From contig NC_015291.1 of NCBI RefSeq assembly GCF_000253155.1, forward strand, positions 1,831,001-1,895,000: 64,000 bases of DNA. The letters run 5' to 3'. Below the pieces are notes generated by a model. The model was not told the origin of the DNA and ran no database searches. It worked only from the letters and a program-made list of their open reading frames with translations. Numbering within the stretch: the stretch's first letter is position 1; the number at the start of each line of letters is the position of its first letter. Position numbers and translations under genes: made by a program. Source of the stretch: Streptococcus oralis Uo5. Lineage in GTDB: Bacteria > Bacillota > Bacilli > Lactobacillales > Streptococcaceae. Shown piece by piece: positions 49,578-59,676 of the stretch.

Positions 49578-51404
49578 TTAATTTTTTAGTTCTGCCAAAT
49601 CGTTTTGAGCAAGAGCTGCTTCAACATCCGCATGGTAGGCTGCTTTTTCTTCTTCAGTCCAATCATAGAATCGTCCCATTTCATCCAGAACTGGCTCAAC
49701 GATGCTATCTAAACTATCACGCATGAAGAGCATGTGGTTGGTACGGCGAAGGAGGAAGTCAACTGGGCTAAGAGCCAATTCATTGCGCATTGCATAGTGA
49801 AGGGATAAGGTATCTGCCAAGCTGAGTCCTGGCGCTTGTTCCAAGCTGTGAGCAAGGGCAAAGACTTTCGGAGCATTTGAACCGTATAGATTTGCTAAGT
49901 AATGAGCTTCCTTGCTATCCAAACCACGCGACACTCCAAGTTGAGCAAAGGCTTCAATTTCTGAGTCCACATTTGCTGGGTTCAATTCTCCACCTGAAAC
50001 AGGGTAAGTCTTAGAATTGATGAGTTTAAAGCTACGGTCAAATTCTGCTTTGAGGATGTCGACCACGCGCTCCATAGCCCCTTCAGCCATCTTACGGTAG
50101 TCTGTGATTTTACCACCAGCAAGGGTCAAAAGACCATTATCATCACGATCCAAGCTCGAACCACGTGAAACTGCAGATGGATCCAAATGCTTCTCAGATG
50201 TGCTGCTTTCAAGCTTGCTGACAGCAGACTCAACATCTTCACGCGTTTTTTCTTTCGATAGATAAGCTTCAACAGTCGCAATCAAGTTGTTAAAGCTTTC
50301 ATCACTGATGGTTCCGTTATTTCCTCCATTGTAGTCAGAAGCGCTATTACCTGCGATCAATGGACGAAGACCAGCCCAGCTGCTTTCGATATCATCAATG
50401 GTGATGTTGGCTTCTGAGAAGCGGTTGTTGACAATACCAAGTAGATAATCTACATCTTCCTGCGTCACTTTTGGATGTTCCAAATCACCTGTGTAGTCTG
50501 TATCGGTTGTACCAAAGTAGGTCTTGTTTTCACGTGGGAGAACAAAGACCATACGGCCATCTCCCAAACCTGTGTCAAAGTAAACTGGCTGTGAAACCTT
50601 GATCTTACTTGAATCCACTACCAAGTGAACTCCCTTGGTTGGACGCATTTGTGAGAATTGCGTTCCCTTATTAGACAGATTGCGTACCTTGTCGCTCCAT
50701 GGACCTGTCGTGTTGATAACCAAACGAGCCTTGATTTCAAAGACTTGGTCTGTCAACAAATCACGAGCTACAACACCTGTAATCTTGCCACTTTCGTCAA
50801 AGAGGAAACCTTCTGCCCTAACGTGGTTGGCAATGAGGGCACCATCTTGATTGGCACGTTTAATGTTTTCAATCACGAGACGCGCATCATTGTTACGGAA
50901 GTCAAGGTAAACCCCACCTCCTACCAAGCCTTCTTTCTTCAAGTTTGGCTGGCGTTCCAAGACTTCTTCTTTGCTCAAGACCTTGTTAGCAGCTGGCGTA
51001 TTGCTAACACCTGCCAAAAGGTCGTACAAGTCCATGGCTACTTTAAGACGGAAGAGGCTAAAGGTCGCTCCATCTTCATCGTAAACTGGCAAGAGCATTG
51101 GATCTGGCTTTGGAATATGTGGAGCGATTTGTTGAACCACCGCACGTTCAGAAACTGTATCTGATACCACTTCTACGTCGAATTGTTTGAGGTAACGCAG
51201 ACCTCCGTGGACTAATTTTGTTGATCGGCTGGATGTTCCTTCTGCGAAGTCCTGCATTTCAATCAATCCAGTGTCAAGACCACTAGCTGCTGCCTGCAAA
51301 GCTACACCAGCTCCTGTAATCCCTCCACCAATAATCAAGAGATCCAAGGTGCGTTCCTGCATTTTTTTAATTGACAATTCACGTGTTTTCTTTGAAAATT
51401 CCAT
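49578..51404 (-). CDS. glpO: Alpha-glycerophosphate oxidase GlpO
   Basis: A 608-residue FAD enzyme. The dinucleotide-binding motif is IIGGGITGAG (residues about 23-32). The length and an extra segment around residues 345-400 fit the soluble streptococcal oxidase rather than the membrane dehydrogenase GlpD. It oxidises glycerol-3-phosphate to dihydroxyacetone phosphate and makes hydrogen peroxide. It lies 41 bases after glpK. Confidence 0.95.
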   Translation of the reverse strand: MEFSKKTRELSIKKMQERTLDLLIIGGGITGAGVALQAAASGLDTGLIEMQDFAEGTSSRSTKLVHGGLRYLKQFDVEVVSDTVSERAVVQQIAPHIPKPDPMLLPVYDEDGATFSLFRLKVAMDLYDLLAGVSNTPAANKVLSKEEVLERQPNLKKEGLVGGGVYLDFRNNDARLVIENIKRANQDGALIANHVRAEGFLFDESGKITGVVARDLLTDQVFEIKARLVINTTGPWSDKVRNLSNKGTQFSQMRPTKGVHLVVDSSKIKVSQPVYFDTGLGDGRMVFVLPRENKTYFGTTDTDYTGDLEHPKVTQEDVDYLLGIVNNRFSEANITIDDIESSWAGLRPLIAGNSASDYNGGNNGTISDESFNNLIATVEAYLSKEKTREDVESAVSKLESSTSEKHLDPSAVSRGSSLDRDDNGLLTLAGGKITDYRKMAEGAMERVVDILKAEFDRSFKLINSKTYPVSGGELNPANVDSEIEAFAQLGVSRGLDSKEAHYLANLYGSNAPKVFALAHSLEQAPGLSLADTLSLHYAMRNELALSPVDFLLRRTNHMLFMRDSLDSIVEPVLDEMGRFYDWTEEEKAAYHADVEAALAQNDLAELKN

Positions 51405-51445
51405 ATTTACACACTTTCTAACTGAGTCGCTTTATTCTTTCAGTA

Positions 51446-53050
<1,605 letters not shown>

Positions 53051-53086
53051 TTAAAAAAATGTGAGGAGATTGTGCGAATTTCACAA

Positions 53087-53115
53087 AAAAGACCTGAAAA
53101 CTCAGGCCTTTTAAG
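53087..53115 (-). terminator. Terminator of the Mga-like regulator gene
   Basis: GGCCTGA and TCAGGTC arms (one G-U) on the minus strand with a five-base loop and TTTTTT, overlapping the stop codon. Confidence 0.82.
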
Positions 53116-54538
53116 CAAAGAGCATCTGACGAATCTTCGCCAAATCTTCCATATCCAAATCATTTTTTAAATAATAGACCGGAGTCTGTTCTTTCTTATG
53201 AATCGGATTGTTGGTAATCAACAAATCATAATGTCGACTGGGGTCATAGGCTTCAATGGCAATAAAACGATTGTATTCCAAATACCGTTTCAAAATGGCA
53301 GCCATCCTCGAAAAGACAAGGAAACCAGATGTCAAATCCAGACCAATCCTCATATGTTGGCCACCATTTTCTGCCATATACTCTATCAACTGAAGCCATT
53401 CCCAGAGAATTTTCTTATCTAAATCCGTTCCCTGATGAAAGGCAGGCAAGATATGAAAAATTCTCTCTGCAGTCCCTCTAAAATCATGTTCCATCAGCAA
53501 ATAGGGATGGCGATTCTCCGTCTGGTATCTGTACTGATCTTGTAAAATATAGCCCTTGTATAGATAAACTTGACCACAGAGCTGGCTGAGTTCATAAGTG
53601 ACATGGTCCTCTGTGTAGTCCCCCAGCAACTCCTCCTTCTTCATTTCTTGAATCAATTGCGTTAGCAAATCGGCTAATTGCCCTCCAAAACCAAGAATAT
53701 ACTCCATAGTATGAAGGGGCAAGATACGATGGGAAAGGAGAAACGAAAAGAAAATCATCATCTCACCGTCCTCAGTTCCTAAAGGGATGTGTTGGCCAGC
53801 AAAAAAGGACGGAGCCTTTCTCAGCAAACGAAGGTAGAAAATATTGTCAAAATACCCCCGCATTTTTTCTTCTATAACCTGAAATTGACAGGCATTAACC
53901 CGAAGGCGCTGTTGACTGATATGAGTCCAGAGAACCAAGTCTAATTTCTGACCCGAAGACAAGCTGGCACCGCAGATTTCTTCTAGGGTAGCAATATCCT
54001 GCTTTCTCTCCGCTTTCTGCATGTGACTTTCCCACTCCTGACTGGACCAGACCTTGCGGAAAAGGTAGAAATAGAAATAGCGAATCTGATGCTCCGGACC
54101 TCGCCAACGACCATTTTGGATGGATAAGTCAAACTCTGACAAAATCTGATTTAGACTAGCTAAGTGACGACCAAGCGTGGCCTCGCTAATCATCAATTCT
54201 TGAGCCAGTTGATGGGCTAGGAACTGTTGGTGATAGAGAAGGTACACTAAAATTTGGTATTTAATGGCATTGTCTAGAAACAAGCTCCGAATCTCTCTCC
54301 CCTTGGTAGCTGCACCAATCGACAGACGCAGATTTTCATCTTCCAAGTGGATGGTCAGCTCTAGTCCTCTTTCCAAGGCATTTTCGTTAATCAGAGAGAT
54401 GTACTTGGTTAGAGTCGCCTTTGAAAAGCCTGTTTCTTCCATGGCTTCCTTGACGGTTGTCTGCGAATCTTGTAACAGAAAGGAAAGGACTAAAAATTGA
54501 CCAGATTCGGCTTTTTCCATCAAATCACCTAAATACAT
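53111..54538 (-). CDS. Mga-like transcriptional regulator beside glpKOF
   Basis: A 475-residue protein with two N-terminal helix-turn-helix regions (about 25-60 and 105-140, ELMISEATLGRHLASLNQIL), a central PRD-like region and a C-terminal EIIB-like part (YDLLITNNP, about 433-441). This is the Mga/AtxA architecture of PTS-modulated regulators. Its gene directly precedes glpK in the same direction, and control of glp genes is likely. The start at 54538 follows AAAGGGG; a Met at 54520 is possible. The accessory island begins 83 bases upstream. Confidence 0.85.
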   Translation of the reverse strand: MYLGDLMEKAESGQFLVLSFLLQDSQTTVKEAMEETGFSKATLTKYISLINENALERGLELTIHLEDENLRLSIGAATKGREIRSLFLDNAIKYQILVYLLYHQQFLAHQLAQELMISEATLGRHLASLNQILSEFDLSIQNGRWRGPEHQIRYFYFYLFRKVWSSQEWESHMQKAERKQDIATLEEICGASLSSGQKLDLVLWTHISQQRLRVNACQFQVIEEKMRGYFDNIFYLRLLRKAPSFFAGQHIPLGTEDGEMMIFFSFLLSHRILPLHTMEYILGFGGQLADLLTQLIQEMKKEELLGDYTEDHVTYELSQLCGQVYLYKGYILQDQYRYQTENRHPYLLMEHDFRGTAERIFHILPAFHQGTDLDKKILWEWLQLIEYMAENGGQHMRIGLDLTSGFLVFSRMAAILKRYLEYNRFIAIEAYDPSRHYDLLITNNPIHKKEQTPVYYLKNDLDMEDLAKIRQMLFA

Positions 54539-54620
54539 TTGTTACCCCTTTCATTTTCTCCTTCAAGCATAGCATAAATCTTAGAAATGCGGAAATAATC
54601 TGTTTCTCATTTTATTTTAG

Positions 54621-54658
54621 GGAACTATATACCAGTTCACACCAACAACAATATATAG
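54621..54658 (+). repeat. Left boundary repeat of the island
   Basis: It starts GGAACTATATACCAGT and ends TATATAG; CTATATA and TATATAG at its ends are mutually complementary. The inverted partner lies at 59726-59764. Confidence 0.7.
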
Positions 54659-54690
54659 AAAAAGGCTTATTAAATATTAAGCCTTTTTTG
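54659..54690 (-). terminator. Terminator of the Abi gene
   Basis: AAAAAGGCTTA and TAAGCCTTTTT arms around an AT-rich loop, overlapping the minus-strand stop codon at 54677-54679, with T's on both sides. Confidence 0.85.
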
Positions 54691-55654
54691 GTCTAGTTTC
54701 ATTTTTTATTAATAGTGTTATATTTTTAGCTGACTCTAAAGAGTTAAATCCCAATAAATAGGCCCGTTCATCATTTTCCTTACAAAGGTTTCGTATGCTC
54801 GATTGTATATCTTTCCATTTATATTTAGGATTTATTTGTTTGACAAGTTCGACGATTATTATAATCACAACAGATAGTCGATTTGTTGGTTTTTTAACAA
54901 TCTTTTCGTCTCTACCACTTTCAATAAAATAAAGGTATTTACTCCAATATTTACGTATTTTGGGTTTAGTTGTTAATTTAATATCAACTAGATTTGAATT
55001 ATGGGCGCAGATGTTTCTTATAAAATTAAGACATTTCATCCAAGAAACGAGTTCTTCATTAGTACAATTGTAGTAGGAAGATATTGACTTCAAATTAGAT
55101 TCACTCATAATTTCCAGTATTGTAACAATGTCTCCGAACATTAACAAATCAATCCCTAGCCAAACGGATGGAAACCCATCGGTATCCAAATTTTTTTCAA
55201 TATGCATCTCCGAAGACTGATTACGTTTAACTATTTTTAATAGTCTTTTTTTAATTGAAAACTGTTCTTTCTCAATTTGAAATTTTGTATATTTTCTACG
55301 ATTTGACCACGAGGAGAAATTTAGATAACCAAACGCACCGTAATTTTTACCTAACACATACGAAATCCGTGTTTTTATTGATACTTCAATTTTTTCAATA
55401 GCATGAAGTAAATAAATCCTAAGATTTTTATCCTGATAATAGCGTGTAATCACTTCCTTAAATTCCACTCCGTTATATGAAATCGAAATTTTATCATTGT
55501 TTTTTGAGATGGTAGATAAGGGTCTTGCAAACTCTTTTAACCGATAATAGCTAATATTCTTAATTTTATCAATATCATTATCAGTTACAGTCATTCCCCT
55601 ATTTTTAAATAGAGCTAGTTGTTCCTCCCACGACAGAGCTACAGGTGCTTCCAT
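54677..55654 (-). CDS. Abi_2-family abortive infection protein (HEPN-type)
   Basis: A 325-residue soluble protein of the AbiD/AbiF (Abi_2) family. The N-terminal YYRLKEFARPL segment (residues 36-46) is typical, and RNICAH (Arg213 to His218) is the RX4H motif of HEPN ribonucleases. Such proteins block phage by cleaving RNA and killing or arresting the infected cell. The ATG at 55654 follows AGGAGG. It is AT-rich, with no partner antitoxin gene visible, and has its own terminator. It lies inside the inverted-repeat-bounded island beside a restriction operon. Confidence 0.85.
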   Translation of the reverse strand: MEAPVALSWEEQLALFKNRGMTVTDNDIDKIKNISYYRLKEFARPLSTISKNNDKISISYNGVEFKEVITRYYQDKNLRIYLLHAIEKIEVSIKTRISYVLGKNYGAFGYLNFSSWSNRRKYTKFQIEKEQFSIKKRLLKIVKRNQSSEMHIEKNLDTDGFPSVWLGIDLLMFGDIVTILEIMSESNLKSISSYYNCTNEELVSWMKCLNFIRNICAHNSNLVDIKLTTKPKIRKYWSKYLYFIESGRDEKIVKKPTNRLSVVIIIIVELVKQINPKYKWKDIQSSIRNLCKENDERAYLLGFNSLESAKNITLLIKNETRPKKA

Positions 55655-55675
55655 TTATCCTCCTAAGTTATAAAA

Positions 55676-55725
55676 AAAGCCCCACATCAGAACGTATCTG
55701 TCCATTAATGGAAGTGGGGGGTTTG
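55676..55725 (-). terminator. Terminator-like hairpin after the IS partner ORF
   Basis: On the minus strand ACCCCCCAC pairs with GTGGGGCTT around a long loop that itself contains TCCATTAATGGA, followed by TTTTTT. It would end transcripts from 55773-57129. Confidence 0.65.
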
Positions 55726-55772
55726 TCATCTTAATAAGATTTTACCAGTTTCCAAGAGATTATGCAACACTT

Positions 55773-56225
55773 TTAATTGTTTTTTCTAGGGTTATAGTGC
55801 ATTGCTATCCAAAGTTTCTTGTCAAAATCAGATAGTTCTTTTTTCTTTTGATAAACGCAGTCATTCAAATCAGGGAATTTGAGACGATATTTTTTCTCAA
55901 AAAAGTTCTGAAATTCCTCTTTACTCTCTGCGACATCGACCAAGGCTTCTAGCTCAGCCATTTGTTTGGCAATAGCTTTTCTATCAATTTTCTTTTGATT
56001 ATCCCACAGTACATCATAGACACATCGTTTAGTTAGTTGGGTGTAAAACGATCGATGATTAGTGACAAAATCAAAATTGTACTTTTTATCCCAAAGTTTG
56101 GTGTACTTATCGTAAAATCCGTCAGAAAGGCTAACTTGATAGCCAATCAGCTTGCTATCAACTCTTCGTGCGATAGACCTTTCTAACTCAAAATGTAAAT
56201 CATTTAGTGTATTAGTAGCCATCAA
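55773..56225 (-). CDS. Unknown 150-residue protein overlapping the IS1595-type transposase
   Basis: A soluble, charged, probably helical protein (Lys/Asp-rich; segments LTKRCVYDVLWDNQKK and FFEKKYRLKFPDLND). I do not recognise a family. Its ATG at 56225 overlaps the transposase stop by 14 bases, so it was probably translated with the transposase and may be a passenger or accessory gene of the insertion element. The reading frame is intact although the transposase is broken. Confidence 0.6.
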   Translation of the reverse strand: MMATNTLNDLHFELERSIARRVDSKLIGYQVSLSDGFYDKYTKLWDKKYNFDFVTNHRSFYTQLTKRCVYDVLWDNQKKIDRKAIAKQMAELEALVDVAESKEEFQNFFEKKYRLKFPDLNDCVYQKKKELSDFDKKLWIAMHYNPRKNN

Positions 56226-57129
56226 TCAGTTCCCTATATTTAGTGCGGACACATGCGTTTGAAATCAAAAGATTGAAACACTGACTATCCGAATAATCAC
56301 GAGTTTTGTAACGGAAAACATATTCATCTACATAATCCTGAAGATATTTCTTAGACCATGAGTGATAAACTCCTAGAACTTCACGTTTCAATCCAGCCCC
56401 AAAGCCTTCAATCATGTTAGTATAAACATCGCCTTGCACATACTCACGAGAACTGTGATTTACAAAGTCACGTTGATACATCTTAACTACTTTATTATAA
56501 CCTAACCATTCATCTGTGTAAAGATGAGCAGTCTCTTTCACATATTTAACAATTTACTCTGTCAATGTTTTCGTCTTTGTATCTGGTACATGATGAGCAT
56601 TAACTTTACCTTGACGTTGTACCATGCCTACTACAGCAGATTTGTCTTTCAATGAACGCCCTTGAGCATTTTTGACTTTTTTGGAGTTATGACGGTTCTT
56701 GTTTTTTCCACCTATGTAGGTTTCATCCACTTCCACAACATCATCAAGACTATTGTTGTTTTCAGAACTAAAACACTTACGGATACGTTCCAGCATGAAC
56801 CAAGCTGTTTTTTGCGTAACACCAATATCTTTTGACAATTGTACAGATGAGATTCCTTTTTTGTGAGAAGTCACAAGCCAAATTGCCATAAACCATTTAC
56901 GAAGTTCAATTTTAGTATTGTCAAAAAGAGTACCAGTCTTAACATTGAAGTATTTTCCAGTATTTTTACAACGGTATTTGTTACCTTTACATTTGTAGAC
57001 CTTTGAGGTAGCATCAAAAGGGCTGATAATCATATCGCCCCAAATCATATTTTCTAAATGGTCAATACATGACTGTTCGTCTGGAAAAGCAGATTGTAAA
57101 TCAAATAATGACTTAAACTCAAACTTCAT
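56212..57129 (-). pseudogene. IS1595-family transposase with an internal stop
   Basis: A continuous 306-codon frame runs from ATG 57129 to 56212 but is interrupted once, at codon 192, by TAA (56556-56554). Before the stop are an N-terminal zinc-ribbon-like part (CKGNKYRCKNTGKYF), a helix-turn-helix and the first catalytic Asp (VVEVDETYIGG, Asp135); after it is the second Asp (YTDEWLGY, Asp206) and the YVDEYVFRY glutamate region. This is the ISXO2/IS1595 DDE pattern. One base substitution could explain the stop. No clear terminal repeats were found. Confidence 0.85.
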
Positions 57130-57224
57130 AACTGGTACTCCTTACTTCTTGATTATATTATATCTAAAACAAGAATGATTGTCAATAAAAATGTAAACTT
57201 ATACTATGTAAAAAGCCAAAATTT

Positions 57225-57233
57225 TGATATAAT
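57225..57233 (+). promoter_or_regulatory. Extended -10 promoter of the phase-variable operon
   Basis: TGATATAAT (57225-57233) is an extended -10 placed 32 bases before the leader ORF; there is no good -35. AAAGGA at 57250-57255 is the leader ribosome site. Confidence 0.75.
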
Positions 57234-57264
57234 AGAACTATCAAAAAGTAAAGGAACGATTGGT

Positions 57265-57432
57265 ATGAAAGCAATCACAGCTCACAGCTCACAGCTCACA
57301 GCTCACAGCTCACAGCTCACAGCTCACGCTGATTATGTAATCGGACGTGTTTTTTGTCAAGCTCTAAAACAGGCTTTTTCACATTTTTGTGAGGAAGCCT
57401 TTTATGCTCCCTACGAAAGTGGGGTGGCATAA
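57265..57432 (+). CDS. 55-codon leader ORF with 7-bp repeats, coupled to the methyltransferase
   Basis: ATG 57265 follows AAAGGA and the frame ends at TAA 57430-57432, which overlaps the methyltransferase ATG at 57432 (TAATG). Residues about 4-21 come from the repeat tract and read as SSQLTAH repeated; the rest is ADYVIGRVFCQAL and onward, with no recognised domain. The other two frames stop directly after the repeats, at TGA 57330-57332 and TAA 57338-57340. A change in repeat number not divisible by three would therefore end translation about 100 bases before the methyltransferase. The peptide is probably a regulatory switch rather than a functional protein. Confidence 0.7.
   Translation: MKAITAHSSQLTAHSSQLTAHADYVIGRVFCQALKQAFSHFCEEAFYAPYESGVA
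57275..57327 (+). repeat. Tandem 7-bp repeat (TCACAGC) tract
   Basis: Seven perfect copies of TCACAGC (57275-57323) plus TCAC. The unit is not a multiple of three, so slipped-strand changes shift the reading frame of the ORF containing it. Confidence 0.95.
57372..57403 (+). terminator. Terminator-like hairpin inside the leader ORF
   Basis: GGCTTTTTCACA (57372-57383) pairs with TGTGAGGAAGCC (57388-57399) through 12 bp including two G-U pairs, with a four-T loop, followed by TTTT. Ribosomes translating the full leader ORF would melt it; ribosomes stopping at 57332 or 57340 would not. Confidence 0.65.
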
Positions 57433-58415
57433 TGGCTGGCTCACTCCACAACGCTAAAAAAGCCAAAAACGATGAGTTTTATACTCGTTATAAAGATGTT
57501 GCTGAGGAAATGGGACATTATAGAGAACACTTTAGAGATAAGGTTATCTACTGTAATTGTGATGACCCAACACAATCAAATTTTTGGCGTTATTTTCATA
57601 ACAATTTTGCTAGTTTGGGTATTAAAAAACTGATAGCAACACATTTTCAAGAAGATAGCGAACCTTCGTATGCTCTGATTTATGAAGGTGGCGATGACTT
57701 CAATATGGAAGCTGGAAATATTGAAACTATTTATGGAGATGATGAGTATACCGCTGGAGATTTCCGGAGCGAGGACAGTATAAACTATCTGAAAGAAGCT
57801 GATATTGTTGTGACTAATCCTCCGTTCAGTTTGTTTAGAGAATATATTTCTCAATTAATGGAACATCAAAAAAAATTTATCGTTATCGGAAACAAAAACT
57901 CTGTAACATATAAGGAAATTTTTCCACTTATTCAGAATAACCAAATTTGGATTGGTGCTAGAAGTATGAATTCAGACTTTTGGTTGTACGTTCCAGAGGG
58001 AGCTGATTATGAAAAATTGGATGAAGATGGAAAAAAAGTAAAGCATATAATGGGTTGTTGGTTTACTAACTTAGATTTACAAAAACGACATGATGGTTTA
58101 TGGCATGTAGGTGATGTATTTGACCAAACAAAAGCTCATAAATATTACGAAGGGTTTGAGAGTAAATACCCTAAATACGATAACTACGATGCAATAAATA
58201 TAGATAATGTTAAAGACATTCCAATTGATTATGATGGTGTAATGGGAGTACCAATAACTTTTATCAATTATTTCAATCCAACTGAATTCGAGATTATTAA
58301 ATTCAGAAAAGGAGATGACGATAAAGATTTAACAATAGATGGGAAACCTCCATATTTCAGAATTTTAGTTAGAAATCTAAATCCAATTAGTCGTGATGAA
58401 GATAAGGGATATTGA
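57432..58415 (+). CDS. Adenine-specific DNA methyltransferase, EcoRI family
   Basis: A 327-residue DNA adenine methyltransferase. The N-terminal NAKKAKNDEFYTRY segment (residues 7-20), CNCDDP (41-46) and the catalytic NPPF (129-132) match the EcoRI-methylase family. It protects DNA by N6-methylation; its recognition sequence cannot be inferred. ATG 57432 overlaps the leader ORF stop and has only a weak ribosome site of its own (GTGGGG), so its translation probably depends on the leader. The nuclease gene follows 15 bases after the stop. Confidence 0.9.
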   Translation: MAGSLHNAKKAKNDEFYTRYKDVAEEMGHYREHFRDKVIYCNCDDPTQSNFWRYFHNNFASLGIKKLIATHFQEDSEPSYALIYEGGDDFNMEAGNIETIYGDDEYTAGDFRSEDSINYLKEADIVVTNPPFSLFREYISQLMEHQKKFIVIGNKNSVTYKEIFPLIQNNQIWIGARSMNSDFWLYVPEGADYEKLDEDGKKVKHIMGCWFTNLDLQKRHDGLWHVGDVFDQTKAHKYYEGFESKYPKYDNYDAINIDNVKDIPIDYDGVMGVPITFINYFNPTEFEIIKFRKGDDDKDLTIDGKPPYFRILVRNLNPISRDEDKGY

Positions 58416-58430
58416 TAAAAGGAGAATAAA

Positions 58431-59669
58431 ATGAAAGTAAGAAGATTAAGAGATATACTTGATAGACCATTCACTATCAGAGATTTAGCTAGTGGGTATA
58501 CCAATAATGATGATGGTGCTACTACTGACGCTGTAAAAGGATATAATGGTAACTTGAATATTCGTCCTTCTTATCAGAGAAATAGCGTATATAACGAAGA
58601 TAAGAGACAAGCTGTAATTCAAACCGTTTTAGATGAGTGTCCTTTAGGTATTATGTACTGGGTTGATTTAGGAAACGGACAATATGAAGTTCTCGATGGT
58701 CAACAACGTATTTTAGCTATTTGTAATTATGTTATGGGGAATTACTCTGTAAAATCAAGTAAATTTCCATCCAGTGCTCCACAACAAGATTTCCCAAATC
58801 TTCAGATGAACCTAACTGACTTAGCAGAACAAATTCTTGATTATGAGTTAGACATATATGTTTGTGAAGGAACTGCTTCCGAAAAAATGAAATGGTTTCA
58901 TGTTATCAATACAGCAGGCGAACCATTAAATGAGCAAGAATTAAGAAACTCTGCTTATACAGGAACTTGGCTTTCTGATGCTAAACAAAGATTTTCAACA
59001 AAGACTGGACGTGGCGTTGTACTTGCTGACGAGAATCCGAATAACGATAAATCAGAACCACTATTAAATGGTAATTGGAATAGACAAGAGTATCTACAAA
59101 CTGCTATTAAATGGTCTTCACAAAATGATAATGACAATACTACAAATACAATAGAAGATTATATGTTGAAGCATCAAGGAGATGCAGATGCTTCTGAATT
59201 ATGGCAAAATTTCTCTGCCATACTTGAATGGGTTCGCGGAAAGTTTATAAGCTATCAAAACAGTTTGAAAGGGATGGATTGGGGGACAATCTACAAAGAG
59301 TATCAATCAGGACAGTTAGACAACAACATCATTAAAAATAGTGCTTCTGTCATTAACGAAAAAATTGCAGAGTTGGTAAATGATGATGAAGTCACAACTA
59401 AAATGAAAGGGATTTATCAGTACATCATTTATGGAGATTCCAAATATCTCCAACTTAGAGCTTTTGATGATAAAACCATCAAGCAAAAATATGAAGAACA
59501 GAGCCATCACTGCGTTTATTGTGTTGATGAAGGAAACAACAGGGAGTACGCTCTTAAAGAACTAGCAGGCGACCATATTATACCATGGTCTTTAGGTGGA
59601 AAAACTGTCCCTGAAAATTGCCAACTATTATGCAAAAAACACAACTCTTCAAAAGGGAACAACTATTAA
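58431..59669 (+). CDS. DUF262 (GmrSD-type) protein with C-terminal HNH nuclease domain
   Basis: A 412-residue protein. The N-terminal DUF262 domain has YQR (residues 48-50) and DGQQR (89-93), the ParB-like NTPase motif of GmrS/SspE proteins. The C-terminal HNH domain shows Cys361-x2-Cys364, DHIIPW (His382), Asn396, Cys401 and His404. The ribosome site AAAAGGAG precedes ATG 58431. Placed directly after an EcoRI-type methyltransferase, it is the likely restriction partner; alternatively, by analogy with GmrSD and SspE, it could be a modification-sensing nuclease. Confidence 0.88.
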   Translation: MKVRRLRDILDRPFTIRDLASGYTNNDDGATTDAVKGYNGNLNIRPSYQRNSVYNEDKRQAVIQTVLDECPLGIMYWVDLGNGQYEVLDGQQRILAICNYVMGNYSVKSSKFPSSAPQQDFPNLQMNLTDLAEQILDYELDIYVCEGTASEKMKWFHVINTAGEPLNEQELRNSAYTGTWLSDAKQRFSTKTGRGVVLADENPNNDKSEPLLNGNWNRQEYLQTAIKWSSQNDNDNTTNTIEDYMLKHQGDADASELWQNFSAILEWVRGKFISYQNSLKGMDWGTIYKEYQSGQLDNNIIKNSASVINEKIAELVNDDEVTTKMKGIYQYIIYGDSKYLQLRAFDDKTIKQKYEEQSHHCVYCVDEGNNREYALKELAGDHIIPWSLGGKTVPENCQLLCKKHNSSKGNNY

Positions 59670-59676
59670 AAGTGAA

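Noticed and set aside
56212..56541. Second transposase part as a separate gene
   Set aside because: It is in the same frame as the first part, separated only by one TAA; it is the C-terminal half of one broken gene.
55660..57250. Terminal inverted repeats of the IS1595-type element
   Set aside because: I compared both flanks by eye and found no convincing matching ends or 8-bp duplication, so no element borders are given.
57175..57264. Upstream extension of the leader ORF before ATG 57265
   Set aside because: The extension would pass through the extended -10 and the ribosome site; the start at 57265 fits both signals.
57275..57327. Short tandem repeats considered as a CRISPR array
   Set aside because: The unit is 7 bases with no spacers; it is a simple sequence repeat. 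No CRISPR array or cas gene was seen anywhere in the window.
57432..58415. Assigning the recognition site GAATTC to the EcoRI-family methyltransferase
   Set aside because: GAATTC occurs at ordinary places in the window, including inside the methyltransferase gene (about 58285), and family membership does not fix specificity.
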